From: Pseudomonas tolaasii NCPPB 2192
GTDB lineage: Bacteria > Pseudomonadota > Gammaproteobacteria > Pseudomonadales > Pseudomonadaceae
Assembly: GCF_002813445.1 (NCBI RefSeq)
Contig: NZ_PHHD01000001.1
Location: 3,906,001-3,970,000, forward strand
Direction: 5' to 3'
Length of the DNA stretch: 64,000 nucleotides
The position numbers and the translations under genes were made by a program. Positions 50,012 through 58,985 of this stretch are shown here, in pieces; within the stretch, counting starts at the first letter, position 1; each line of letters opens with the position of its first letter. The notes under the pieces were generated by a model. The model was not told the origin of the DNA, searched no databases, and worked only from the letters and a program-made list of their open reading frames with translations.

Positions 50012-50037
50012 GTGGGAGCTGGCTTGCCAGCTCCCAC
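50012..50037. repeat. Collapsed REPIN forming a perfect short hairpin
   Basis: GTGGGAGCTGG-CTTG-CCAGCTCCCAC: 11-base perfect arms and a four-base loop. The outer tips of two opposing REPs are joined with the middle deleted. It lies between the transporter and the amidohydrolase genes and could attenuate transcription, although no long T-run follows. Confidence 0.85.
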
Positions 50038-50082
50038 CTTTGATTGAGTCAACCTATAAAAATGTAGCCTGAGGAGATCCCC

Positions 50083-51366
50083 ATGAACGCTGCGCTCGAC
50101 GTTCTGCAATCCACCCATCAGCACATCAACCGCGACCGCTTGTGGCAGTCCCTGATGGACCTGGCCAGACTCGGCGCCACGCCCAAGGGCGGCGTGTGTC
50201 GACTGGCTCTGACCGACCTCGACCGCAAGGCCCGCGACCTGTTCGTGACGTGGTGCGAAGAGGCCGGTTGCACGGTGACCGTCGACGGTATCGGCAATAT
50301 TTTCGCCCGCCGCCCTGGCCGTAATCCCAACCTGCCGCCGGTGATGACCGGCAGCCATATCGACACTCAGCCCACGGGCGGCAAGTTCGATGGCTGCTTT
50401 GGTGTACTGGCCGGTGTGGAGGTGCTGCGCACGCTCAATGACCTCAAGGTGGAAACCGAAGCGCCCCTGGAGGTGGTGGTGTGGACCAACGAAGAAGGCT
50501 CGCGCTTTCCGCCGTGCATGATGGGCTCGGGGGTGTTTGCCGAGAAATTCACCCTGGCGGACACCTTGGCTAAGGTGGACGTGGACGGCGTCAGCGTGGG
50601 CGATGCGCTGAACGCTATTGGCTATGCCGGCACGCGACCCGTCAGTGGCCATAAAGTCGGCGCCTATTTCGAAGCGCACATCGAGCAGGGCCCGATTCTT
50701 GAGGATGAAAAGAAAACCATCGGCGTGGTGTTGGGCGCGCTCGGCCAGAAGTGGTTCGACCTGAAACTGCGCGGCGTTGAAGCCCACGCGGGGCCGACGC
50801 CGATGCACCTGCGCAAGGACGCCCTGGTCGGCGCGGCGGCCGTAGTGGCGGCGGTGAACGCGGCGGCGCTCGGGCATCAGCCCCATGCGTGTGGCACGGT
50901 GGGTTGCCTGCACGCTTATCCGGGCTCACGCAACGTCATTCCGGGTGAGGTACGCATGACCCTGGATTTCCGTCATCTGGAACCCGCCCGGCTCGATTCG
51001 ATGATTGCCCAGGTGCGCCAGGTGATTGATGACACCTGCGCCAAGCATGGCCTGAGTTTCGAGATGGAGCCCACGGCGGATTTCCCGCCGCTGTACTTCG
51101 ACAAAGGCTGCGTGGATGCTGTGCGCGATGCGGCGAATGGGCTGGGCTTATCGAATATGGACATCGTCAGCGGGGCAGGGCATGACGCGATTTTTGTTGC
51201 CGAGTTGGGCCCGGCGGGGATGATCTTCGTGCCTTGTGAAGGTGGCATCAGCCACAACGAAATCGAGAATGCCGCGCCGGATGATCTGGCGGCCGGGTGT
51301 GCGGTGTTGCTGCGGGCGATGGTGGCGGCTTCGGCGGCGATTGCCAGCGGCAAACTCGCCGCCTGA
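50083..51366 (+). CDS. Zn-dependent M20-family N-carbamoyl amidohydrolase (beta-ureidopropionase type)
   Basis: A 427-residue enzyme of the AllC/HyuC branch of the M20 family. Metal ligands lie in 'VMTGSHIDTQPTGGKFDGCFG' (His, Asp) and 'VWTNEEGSRFPP' (Glu pair). The substrate/dimerisation region shows 'AYFEAHIEQGPILEDE' and 'RNVIPGEVRMTLDFRH', and the last ligand is in 'CEGGISHNEIE'. In this cluster it should hydrolyse N-carbamoyl-beta-alanine to beta-alanine, CO2 and ammonia, completing uracil degradation. Stereo- and chain specificity cannot be read. Confidence 0.9.
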   Translation: MNAALDVLQSTHQHINRDRLWQSLMDLARLGATPKGGVCRLALTDLDRKARDLFVTWCEEAGCTVTVDGIGNIFARRPGRNPNLPPVMTGSHIDTQPTGGKFDGCFGVLAGVEVLRTLNDLKVETEAPLEVVVWTNEEGSRFPPCMMGSGVFAEKFTLADTLAKVDVDGVSVGDALNAIGYAGTRPVSGHKVGAYFEAHIEQGPILEDEKKTIGVVLGALGQKWFDLKLRGVEAHAGPTPMHLRKDALVGAAAVVAAVNAAALGHQPHACGTVGCLHAYPGSRNVIPGEVRMTLDFRHLEPARLDSMIAQVRQVIDDTCAKHGLSFEMEPTADFPPLYFDKGCVDAVRDAANGLGLSNMDIVSGAGHDAIFVAELGPAGMIFVPCEGGISHNEIENAAPDDLAAGCAVLLRAMVAASAAIASGKLAA

Positions 51367-51368
51367 AA

Positions 51369-51483
51369 TGATCGTTCCCACGCTCCGCGTGGGAATGCCG
51401 CCCCGGACGCTCCGCGTCCGCTTTTGAAGGCGTGACGCAGAGCGTCACCGGATGCGTTCCCACGCGGAGCGTGGGAACGATCA
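51369..51483. repeat. Long imperfect palindrome, CCCACGC-type repeat (copy B)
   Basis: Outer arms TGATCGTTCCCACGCTCCGC / GCGGAGCGTGGGAACGATCA with an internal GTGACGCAGAGCGTCAC hairpin. Same family as 34622-34736, with compensatory base changes in the arms. It lies between convergent genes. Confidence 0.92.
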
Positions 51484-51484
51484 T

Positions 51485-52906
51485 TCAGGCGCCCGGTTGC
51501 CAGCCGCCGCCGAGGGCGGTCACCAACCCCACGCTGGCTTGCAACTGCCGCGTCTGCACTGCCTGCAATGTTCTTTGCGCCTGCAACGCCGCCGTCTGCG
51601 CGGTCACCACATCCAGATAACTCACGGCCCCGGCCTGATAGCTGTTCATCGCCAGTGCCTGGGTATGTTCCGCCGCATCCGCTGCCGCCTGCTCGTCCTG
51701 CGCTTCCTGCTGCAAATCACGCAGTTGCGCCAGGTTGTCTTCCACCTCGCGCACGGCCTTGAGCACATGGCTGCGGTACTGCGCCGAGGCTTCTTCAAAC
51801 TCTGCTTTGGCCTGGCGTTCATTGGCACTCAAGCGGCCGCCATCAAAGATCGGCAGATTGACCAAAGGCCCCAGCGCCCAATACCGATTACCCGCCGACA
51901 GCAGGTTGCCCACGCCCTGGGTCTGCCCGCCAATCAAGCCGGTCAGACTGAAATCCGGGTACCACGCCGCCTTGGCCACGCCGATATTTGCGTTGGCCGC
52001 AAACACCCGGCGTTCCGCCGCTGCAATGTCGGGGCGACGTTGCAGCAGATGGCTCGGCAACTGCGATGGAATCCCCGGCAGCGCGATCAACTGTTGGCTC
52101 GCCGGCAGCGAGAAATCACTCGCCGCGACGCCAACCAATTCGCCAATTGCGTGCTCGGTGAGGTTGCGTTGCCCGCGCACTTCATCCAGTTGCGCTTTAG
52201 CCTCGGCCAGTTGGTTTTGCGCGCGGGTCAGGTCCAGTTCCGAGGCGATCTGGCCCTCATAACGGCTGCGGGTCAGTTGCAGCGCCTGGCTGAAATCATC
52301 CAGCGAACTGTTGAGAATCCGGCTCTGTGCATCCAGTCCGTTGAGTTGCACATACAGGGTCGCCAACTGGTGTTGCAGGCTCAAGCGCGCCACCGCCAAA
52401 TCATCGCCCGACGCCTGCGCCTGGGCATCGCCGGCCGCCACCTGGTTGCGGATTTTGCCCCACAGGTCCAGGTCGTAACTCAGCGAAAACGCTGCGGTGT
52501 TGCTGTTGTAGACCGACGGTTGTGTATCGCCACGCAGGGGCCGCGAGTCGGATTGGCGTTGGCGCAAAGGCTGCGCGCTGGCGGTGATCTGCGGGAACAA
52601 ACCGGCGTGCAGTTGGCTGGCATAGGCCTGGGACGCGTCGAAGTGCGCCAGCGCCGCTGCCAGATTCGGGTTGGCCTTGAGCAACTGCTGCTGCTGCAGG
52701 TCATTCAAGCGCGCGTCGTTGTAGAGCTTCCACCAGTCAGGCGCGAGCTGGTCGGACGGTTGCGCGCTGTGCCAGGGGCCGTCACTGGTTTGTTCGCGAT
52801 AGCCCGCCGGCAGGTCAACCGAGGGCACCGTGTAAGTCGGCGCCATCGAACAACCTTGCAGCACCAGCAGCATCAACGCCGCGAGGGGCTTAAGCCTTGG
52901 GCGCAT
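51485..52906 (-). CDS. RND efflux outer membrane lipoprotein (NodT/OprM family)
   Basis: A 473-residue TolC-like channel with a lipobox near residues 16-20 (VLQGC). OEP repeats are seen in 'PSHLLQRRPDIAAAERRVFAANANIGVAKAAWYPDFSLTGLIGG' and 'MNSYQAGAVSYLDVVTAQTAALQAQRTL'. Last gene of the operon; its start overlaps the adaptor end by 17 bases. A different gene from opmQ above, with a clearly different sequence. Confidence 0.92.
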   Translation of the reverse strand: MRPRLKPLAALMLLVLQGCSMAPTYTVPSVDLPAGYREQTSDGPWHSAQPSDQLAPDWWKLYNDARLNDLQQQQLLKANPNLAAALAHFDASQAYASQLHAGLFPQITASAQPLRQRQSDSRPLRGDTQPSVYNSNTAAFSLSYDLDLWGKIRNQVAAGDAQAQASGDDLAVARLSLQHQLATLYVQLNGLDAQSRILNSSLDDFSQALQLTRSRYEGQIASELDLTRAQNQLAEAKAQLDEVRGQRNLTEHAIGELVGVAASDFSLPASQQLIALPGIPSQLPSHLLQRRPDIAAAERRVFAANANIGVAKAAWYPDFSLTGLIGGQTQGVGNLLSAGNRYWALGPLVNLPIFDGGRLSANERQAKAEFEEASAQYRSHVLKAVREVEDNLAQLRDLQQEAQDEQAAADAAEHTQALAMNSYQAGAVSYLDVVTAQTAALQAQRTLQAVQTRQLQASVGLVTALGGGWQPGA

Positions 52907-54056
52907 GGGCACCTCCGGCTTCGGCCAATTGCACGGCGTCGCCTTCGCGCAGGGCGTCCGGCGGGTTGTCCACCACGCGGTCCGCCGGCTTCAGGCCCTG
53001 GTCGATCACCAGGCGCGCACCGAGGTCGAGGCCGATGTGGATGTCTTGCAGGTGCACATGGTTGTGCGCATCCAGCACCGCCACTTGGGTGCCTTGGGCG
53101 CGGAAAATCAGTGCGCTGGCCGGAATGCTCACGCCGTGGGTATCCGCCGGAATCGGCAAAGTGGCTTCGGCGTAATCACCGGGCAGTAATTCGCCGTTGG
53201 GGTTGTCGGCCACGAACTGCGCGAGCAGCGTGCCGGAGCGCCGGTCGATCGCGGTGGAGTCGCCGATCAGGTGGGCCTTGAAGTGTTCGCCGGGATGCTC
53301 GGGCACGGTCAGCTCGGCCTCAAGGCCTGGATGAATCACCGCCGCGTAGTTCTGCGGCACCGGCACATACAGGCGCAACTGATGGGTGTCGGCGATGTTG
53401 AACAGTTCCGGGTCGCTGTCGGTGTCGGCCTTGATCAACTGGCCGATGTCGGTGTTGCGCGCGGTGATGGTGCCGGCGAACGGCGCGCGGATGGTCTTGT
53501 AGCTTTCCAGTGCCGACAGCCGTGCGTAGTCGGCAGCCGCCGCTTCGGCGTTGGCCTTGGCGGCGGCGGCATTGGAGGTTTTTTCATCCGCTTCCTGGCG
53601 TGACACTGAATGGCTGGCCAGCAGGTTTTGCCAGCGAATGGCGGTGGTTTCGGCCAGGCGCGCGTTGGCCTGTTCCTGAACCAGGCGGGCGTGGGTTTGC
53701 GCCAGTTGCTGGTCGAGGTCCGGGCTGTCGATTTGCGCGAGGATTTGCCCGGCCTTGACCTGGCTGCCGATGTCGACTTTCCAGTCTTTCAGGTAACCAC
53801 TCACCCGCGCATGAATCGGCGCCTTGCTCCAGGCTTCCAGGTGCGCGGGCAGGCGCAGGGTGTCACCGGCGGCGTTCTGTTTGGGCTGGAACACCATCAC
53901 TTGCGGGATGGCGGCGGTTTCCGTCCAGGCGGTGACCGACTGTTCGTGCAATGTGCGGGCATGCAGGCCGTTGGCGACCAGCAGGGCGGCCAGTGTCAGG
54001 CCACCGACACCCATGAGCATCAGACGCTTGCGCGAGGGTTTGTGATCAGACGACAT
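52890..54056 (-). CDS. RND efflux periplasmic adaptor
   Basis: A 388-residue membrane-fusion protein with one N-terminal hydrophobic segment (about 12-28). It has lipoyl strands 'KAPIHARVSGYLKDWKVDIGSQVKAGQILAQIDSPDLDQQL', an alpha hairpin (about 100-165) and a barrel ('LRLYVPVPQNYAAVIHPGLEAELTV'). No cysteine lipobox is seen. The start at 54056 lies inside the permease 3' end (11-base overlap), suggesting coupled translation. Confidence 0.92.
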   Translation of the reverse strand: MSSDHKPSRKRLMLMGVGGLTLAALLVANGLHARTLHEQSVTAWTETAAIPQVMVFQPKQNAAGDTLRLPAHLEAWSKAPIHARVSGYLKDWKVDIGSQVKAGQILAQIDSPDLDQQLAQTHARLVQEQANARLAETTAIRWQNLLASHSVSRQEADEKTSNAAAAKANAEAAAADYARLSALESYKTIRAPFAGTITARNTDIGQLIKADTDSDPELFNIADTHQLRLYVPVPQNYAAVIHPGLEAELTVPEHPGEHFKAHLIGDSTAIDRRSGTLLAQFVADNPNGELLPGDYAEATLPIPADTHGVSIPASALIFRAQGTQVAVLDAHNHVHLQDIHIGLDLGARLVIDQGLKPADRVVDNPPDALREGDAVQLAEAGGAHAPKA

Positions 54057-57000
54057 GGGGCGTTTCTCCAGCAGTTGCGCGAGTGGGGTGACGACCGTGG
54101 ACCAGGCTGAAGACCACGGGTACAAACAACAGGGTGGCGATGGTGGCGAAGATCAAACCACCGATCACGGCGCGGCCGAGCGGGGAGTTCTGCTCCTCGG
54201 ACAGTGCCAGCGGCAGCATGCCGATGATCATTGCCAGGGCGGTCATGCACACCGGGCGAAAGCGCGTGTAGCCGGCTTCCATGGCCGCCTTCAACGCGTC
54301 GCCGTGTTCGGCCAGGCGTTCGCGGCAGAAGCTCACTACCAGGATCGAGTTGGCGGTGGCCACGCCCATACAGAGGATGGCGCCGGTCAGCGCGGGCACC
54401 GACAGCGAGGTGCCGCTGAGGAACAGCATCCACACAATGCCCGCGAGGGCTGCCGGCAGGGCGGTGATGATCACGAACGGGTCGGCCCACGACTGGAAGT
54501 TGACCACGATCAGCAGGTAAATCAGCACCACGGCGCCGAGCAAGCCGAAGCTCAAGCCGCTGAAGGCTTCGTGCAGCGCATCGATCTGCCCGTGCAGGCT
54601 GATCACCGCGCCTTTGGGGCGCATGGATGCGGTGTCATCCAGCACTTTTTGCACGTCGCGCGCTACGCCGCCGAGGTCACGGCCCTGCACGTTGGCGTAC
54701 AGGTCCAGGGTCGGTTCGATGTTGTAGTGGGTCACCACTGCCGGGCTTTGCACGCGAGAAATGCTTGCCACGCCGCCGAGGATTTGCGACTGGCCGTCGG
54801 TGCCGGTTACCGGCAAGGCTTCCAGTGACGGCAGGCTGTCGAGGCGGTATTGCGGGGTGGCCGCCACGATTGAATACGACACACCGTTGGCCGGGTTGAG
54901 CCAGAAGGTCGGTGCCACCTGGGAGCTGCCGGCGAGGGAGGCGACCATGCTGTTGGTCACATCGCGCTCGGTAATGCCCAGGCCGTTGGCGCGCATGCGA
55001 TCCACGTTGACCTGCAGCGACGGGTAGCCGGTGGACTGCTGGATACGCAGGTCGGCGATGCCCGGAATATGCGAGAGGCGACGTTCCAGTTCCACCGCGT
55101 AGGCGCGGTTTTCTTCATCGCTGCGCCCGGAGATTTTCACGTCCAGCGGGGCCGGGGCGCCGAAGTTGAGGATCTGGCTGCTGATGTCGGCGGGCAGGAA
55201 CGCGAAGTGACTGCCGGGGAAACTTTCCGGCAGGGCTTCACGCAGTTTCTTCACGTAGTCGGCGGTGGGGGCATGGTCTTTTTTCAGGGTGACCTGAATG
55301 TCGCCATCCTGCGGGCCGATGGTGCCGCTGCTGCTGTAAGCCATGTCGATGCCGCTGAGCGGAATGCCGATGTTGTCGACAATGGTGTCGAGTTCTTCAG
55401 CCGGGATGACTTCGCGAATCCGCGCTTCAATGCGGTCAAACGCCGCCGCGCTTTCTTCAATACGCGTGCCCAGCGGCAAGCGCACGTGAAGGGCGAGGGC
55501 GCCGGCATCGGTGGCCGGGAAGAAGTCCTGGCCCAGGCTCGGCAGCAGCAGGAACGAGGCGAGCACGCAGGCCAGGAAACCGACGATAAAGCGTTTGCGC
55601 GCCCCCAGTGCAAGGATCAAAAGGCCGTGGTAAGTGTCGCGGATATTCGAGAAATGACGCTCGAAACCCTGTTGGAAATTCAGCACCGATTGCAGCACGC
55701 GGTTGCGCGGTTTCGGGTGTTGTTCACCTTCGTGATGGTTGATGAATGCATCTTCCGGGTGGTGCCCCGCGCCTTGCTCCGGCGTGTGCGGTTTGAGCAG
55801 GAACATCGCCAGGGTCGGCACCAACGTGCGCGAAAGAATGAACGAGCTGGCCATGGCGAAGATCACCGCCAGGGCCATTGGCCGGAACAGATAACCGGCG
55901 ATGCCTTGCAGCAGGAACATCGGCACGAACACGATGCAGATACACAGCAGCGACACGAACGCCGGGCCGACGATTTGTGCGGCGCCGTCGAGGATCGCGG
56001 TCTTTACCGCCTTGCCCTGTTCCAGGTGCCAGTTGATGTTCTCGATGGTCACCGTGGCGTCGTCCACCAGAATCCCTACCGCCAACGCCAAACCACCGAG
56101 GGTCATCACGTTGAGGGTTTGCCCGGTGGCGGCCAGCAGGGCGATGGCTGACAGCACCGCCAGGGGAATCGAGGCGGCGATGATCAGGGTCGAGCGCCAG
56201 CTGCCGAGGAACAGCAGGATCATCGCACTGGTCAGCAGCGCGGCGATGATGCCTTCCTGGGCCACGCTGCCCACTGACTGTTTCACGAACACCGAGGCGT
56301 CACCGAGCAGTGAAGTCTTCAGCGACGGCGGCAAGGTTTCGTTGATGCGCGGCAGCATCTGGCGGATGCCGTCGATGATCGACAGGGTGGAGATACTGCC
56401 GTTTTTCAGGGCAGGCATGAGCACGGCGCGATGGCCGTCGACGCGCACGATATTGGTCTGCGGCGGCGAACCGTCACGTACGTGGGCCACTTGGCCAATG
56501 GTGATCAACGCGCCGTCGACGGTTTTGATCGGCAGGTCGTTGAGCTCATCGATGGCCTTGGGGCTGTTGTTGAGCAGGATCGTGTATTCGTTGGGGCCGA
56601 GTTTGGCGGTACCCACCGGAATGATCTGGTTTTGCAGGGCCAGGGCGTTGCCGACGTCTTGCGCCGACAGGCCCTTGGCGGCCAGCGCCTGCGGGTCAAG
56701 ATCAAGGGTGATCTGGCGTTGCTTGCCGCCCATGGGCGTTGGCATGGCCAAGCCGGGCAGGGCGCTCAAGGGCAGACGGATGTTGTTCTGCACCAGGTCG
56801 CGGATTTTGGCTTCCGAGAGGCTGGGGCTTGAAAATGCCAGTTGCAGGATCGGTACTGTAGAGGCGCTGTAGTTGAGGATCAGCGGCGGCGTGATGCCCG
56901 GTGGCATCTGCTTGAGCACGGTTTGTGAAACCGCTGTTACCTGGGCGTTGGCGGTGCGGATATCCACGCCGGGCTGGAAGAAGATTTTGACGATGCCCAT

Positions 57001-57267
57001 ACCGGGCAGCGATTGCGATTCGATATGTTCGATGTCGTTGACGGTGGTACTCAGGGAGCGTTCGTAGGTGTAGATCACCCGACCGGCCATGGCGTCCGGT
57101 GACAGGCCGTTGTATTGCCAGACCACGGCGACCACGGGGATGCCAATATCGGGAAAAACATCCGTAGGGGTTCGCAGGGCCGCCATCGGCCCGATGATGC
57201 AGATGAATATGGCCAACACGATAAACGTGTACGGCTTTTGCAGTGCGGTCTTTACCAGCCCGAGCAT
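54046..57267 (-). CDS. RND efflux permease (HAE1-like)
   Basis: A 1073-residue inner-membrane pump of the RND superfamily. It has 12 expected membrane helices with two large periplasmic loops. The proton relay Asp pair is in 'GGLALAVGILVDDATVTIENI'. Loop segments such as 'PDVFPDIGIPVVAVVWQYNGLSP'-like (about 33-57) and 'LGPNEYTILLNNSPKAIDELNDLPI' resemble proton-driven multidrug pumps more than heavy-metal CzcA. The gene order permease-adaptor-channel is reversed relative to MexAB-OprM. No regulator gene adjoins it. Substrate unknown. The ATG at 57267 gives the family N-terminus MLGLVKTAL. Confidence 0.93.
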   Translation of the reverse strand: MLGLVKTALQKPYTFIVLAIFICIIGPMAALRTPTDVFPDIGIPVVAVVWQYNGLSPDAMAGRVIYTYERSLSTTVNDIEHIESQSLPGMGIVKIFFQPGVDIRTANAQVTAVSQTVLKQMPPGITPPLILNYSASTVPILQLAFSSPSLSEAKIRDLVQNNIRLPLSALPGLAMPTPMGGKQRQITLDLDPQALAAKGLSAQDVGNALALQNQIIPVGTAKLGPNEYTILLNNSPKAIDELNDLPIKTVDGALITIGQVAHVRDGSPPQTNIVRVDGHRAVLMPALKNGSISTLSIIDGIRQMLPRINETLPPSLKTSLLGDASVFVKQSVGSVAQEGIIAALLTSAMILLFLGSWRSTLIIAASIPLAVLSAIALLAATGQTLNVMTLGGLALAVGILVDDATVTIENINWHLEQGKAVKTAILDGAAQIVGPAFVSLLCICIVFVPMFLLQGIAGYLFRPMALAVIFAMASSFILSRTLVPTLAMFLLKPHTPEQGAGHHPEDAFINHHEGEQHPKPRNRVLQSVLNFQQGFERHFSNIRDTYHGLLILALGARKRFIVGFLACVLASFLLLPSLGQDFFPATDAGALALHVRLPLGTRIEESAAAFDRIEARIREVIPAEELDTIVDNIGIPLSGIDMAYSSSGTIGPQDGDIQVTLKKDHAPTADYVKKLREALPESFPGSHFAFLPADISSQILNFGAPAPLDVKISGRSDEENRAYAVELERRLSHIPGIADLRIQQSTGYPSLQVNVDRMRANGLGITERDVTNSMVASLAGSSQVAPTFWLNPANGVSYSIVAATPQYRLDSLPSLEALPVTGTDGQSQILGGVASISRVQSPAVVTHYNIEPTLDLYANVQGRDLGGVARDVQKVLDDTASMRPKGAVISLHGQIDALHEAFSGLSFGLLGAVVLIYLLIVVNFQSWADPFVIITALPAALAGIVWMLFLSGTSLSVPALTGAILCMGVATANSILVVSFCRERLAEHGDALKAAMEAGYTRFRPVCMTALAMIIGMLPLALSEEQNSPLGRAVIGGLIFATIATLLFVPVVFSLVHGRHPTRATAGETPHVV

Positions 57268-57492
57268 GCGTGAACCTCCGAGGGAGCAGAATTGCAAACC
57301 CCGGCAGTCTTGCCCGACCCACCTAACACGCACCTTTCAGTCAGGTGAAGGAACATTTAGTTAACGGCTGAAGATCGTTTCATATGTATTCATTTGTTCT
57401 ACATAAGGCCGCTCTCCAAGCTTGTAACCCATCGGACACGACACATTTGTGTAGCGTCCACTCAGTTTACTGATGCCCTTTGGAGCCCTGCC

Positions 57493-57918
57493 ATGTCGTT
57501 CAAGCACCTGTCACTTAAACCACTTTTGTTGATTCCTGCCCTCGGCGCCGTGCTGCTGTTGTCAGCCTGCGCCGGGCCCCTGCCGAAGGCTGACCCCAGC
57601 GAAGCCTGGATCGGCTTGAAGGAAGAAGCGCCGAATGACCTGATGGCCGAACGGGTGGATGGCAAGCGCGTGGATGACGGCCGCTTCTTTGAAGTGCCCC
57701 CCGGCGACCATCGTCTGGACGTGACGCTGTTTGAAGAGGAGCCAGGCGACGACAACCAGCAAGACTGCCAGGGCCGGGTCGAGTACAAGAACTTCAAGGC
57801 GGGTGAGCACTACACGCTGGTGGAATCGAGCCTGGGCACTACCGTGCGCGCCTCCCTCAAGGATGAGCACGGCAAGGAAGTCGCGGCGACGCAGGACTTC
57901 AGTTGCATGCCTGGCTAA
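57493..57918 (+). CDS. Hypothetical lipoprotein
   Basis: A 141-residue protein with a lipoprotein signal peptide (residues 1-25, lipobox LLSAC). The mature part is a small beta-rich domain: 'PSEAWIGLKEEAPNDLMAERVDGKRVDDGRFFEVPPGDHRLDVTLFEEE', then 'CQGRVEYKNFKAGEHYTLVESSLGTTVRASL' and a C-terminal Cys. The two mature cysteines could form a disulfide. The pattern of a PEGA-like 'G-D-H-R-L-x-V' strand suggests an immunoglobulin-like surface domain. Function not recognised. It faces away from the RND permease gene. Confidence 0.8.
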   Translation: MSFKHLSLKPLLLIPALGAVLLLSACAGPLPKADPSEAWIGLKEEAPNDLMAERVDGKRVDDGRFFEVPPGDHRLDVTLFEEEPGDDNQQDCQGRVEYKNFKAGEHYTLVESSLGTTVRASLKDEHGKEVAATQDFSCMPG

Positions 57919-58076
57919 GCGTGATGCACCGCCACCTTGCGGGGTTTGGCGGGTGCAGCGGGTTTGACGTGGGGGTGATGATGCCGGCGAGTAATGCGCA
58001 TCACGCCCCACAACATGGCGGCAGCGACCGCCAGCCAACCGCAGATCAACAGGAAAATCGTCGTTGCAAGGCTCAT
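57915..58076 (-). CDS. Small single-pass membrane protein, hypothetical
   Basis: A 53-residue protein: one hydrophobic helix (about 4-23, 'TTIFLLICGWLAVAAAMLWG'), then a strongly basic, His- and Pro-rich tail ('ITRRHHHPHVKPAAP'). Its end overlaps the preceding gene's stop by four bases in convergent orientation. AGGAGG (read on this strand) stands a few bases before the ATG. Function unknown; the His-rich tail could bind metal. Confidence 0.65.
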   Translation of the reverse strand: MSLATTIFLLICGWLAVAAAMLWGVMRITRRHHHPHVKPAAPAKPRKVAVHHA

Positions 58077-58287
58077 TCGGGCCTCCTTTCGCCCCGCACG
58101 GGGCACACACAGTCTTCTCAATGGACAGTCTAGCTACCTGACGGTTGCCTGCTATTGACCAATGGTCGAGTCCGTCCAACTTGTTTGCTCTATCCCGAGC
58201 GTTTTACTAACGTTCAAGGCTATACCCGCACTGCCGCGCGCCCTATGATCAGGGCCCCTACCGGCAGTTGATCAAGAGAGCAGAAAA

Positions 58288-58950
58288 TTGCGTTTACGCT
58301 CGAACGTTAAAACCTCCTTGTTATTGGCCTGCGCCCTGGGGCTTGCAGCCTGTTCCGGCCAACCGTCCAGGCTTGCAGGCTTGCCGGAGCGCGTCGAACT
58401 CAATGGCGTGCCGACCTTTCGCAGCGAGGCTTATCTCAGCGGCCCGAGTGCTTTGGCCAGCATGCTGTCGCAACAAGGCATTGTCATGACACCGGGCTTA
58501 CTGGATAAGCCGCTGCACTTGCCGGGCGGCGAAGCGGACCTGGAGCGCAACATGCAGGTGCTGGCGCGCGAATACGGGCTGATGGTGTACCCGCTGGATA
58601 CCCAGCTGACGGCCGTATTGGCGCAGGTGTCGGCGGGCCACCCGGTGATGGCGCGGATCAACCCGAGCATGTGGTCCGGCACGCGGTATGTGGTGGTGGT
58701 GGGGTTTAACCAGCAGAAAAGCACGGTGTTGCTGCGGTCAGGCCTTGAGCGTCGTTTGTTGATGAGCTTCAGCGACTTCGAGTCCGCCTGGAAGAGCGCC
58801 GGCCACTGGGCAATCCTCACTCAGCGTCCGAGCCAGTTGCCGGCAAACGTTGATGCACAGCGTTGGCGTGATGCGGCGAATGCAACCGCGCAGGCCGGGC
58901 AGGAGCAGGCGGCGGCGCAGGCACTTAAAGTGTTGGCGGAGAAAAAGTAA
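58288..58950 (+). CDS. Lipoprotein with a C39-peptidase-like fold lacking catalytic residues
   Basis: A 220-residue protein starting with TTG, with a lipoprotein signal (residues 1-22, lipobox LAAC). The mature domain follows the C39-like papain-fold pattern ('VELNGVPTF', 'LSGPSALASMLSQQGI', 'LPGGEADLERNMQVLAREYGLMVYPL', 'VLAQVSAGHPVMARINPSMW', 'RYVVVVGFN'). The active-site Cys expected before GP is Ser (S51), and the His expected before YVVVVG is Arg (R133), so it is probably not a peptidase. The C-terminus is Ala/Gln-rich. It may bind peptides or another cell-envelope partner. Confidence 0.8.
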   Translation: MRLRSNVKTSLLLACALGLAACSGQPSRLAGLPERVELNGVPTFRSEAYLSGPSALASMLSQQGIVMTPGLLDKPLHLPGGEADLERNMQVLAREYGLMVYPLDTQLTAVLAQVSAGHPVMARINPSMWSGTRYVVVVGFNQQKSTVLLRSGLERRLLMSFSDFESAWKSAGHWAILTQRPSQLPANVDAQRWRDAANATAQAGQEQAAAQALKVLAEKK

Positions 58951-58985
58951 CAAGGCACTGAATATAAATGTGGGGGCAGGCTTGT

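Noticed and set aside
50012..50037. Hairpin after the NCS1 transporter gene considered as a Rho-independent terminator.
   Set aside because: The stem is REP-derived and is not followed by a run of T, so it is listed as a collapsed REPIN.
51452..53281. A 609-codon plus-strand frame opposite the RND channel and adaptor genes.
   Set aside because: Antisense to two overlapping real genes, with Arg/Gln/His-rich shadow composition.
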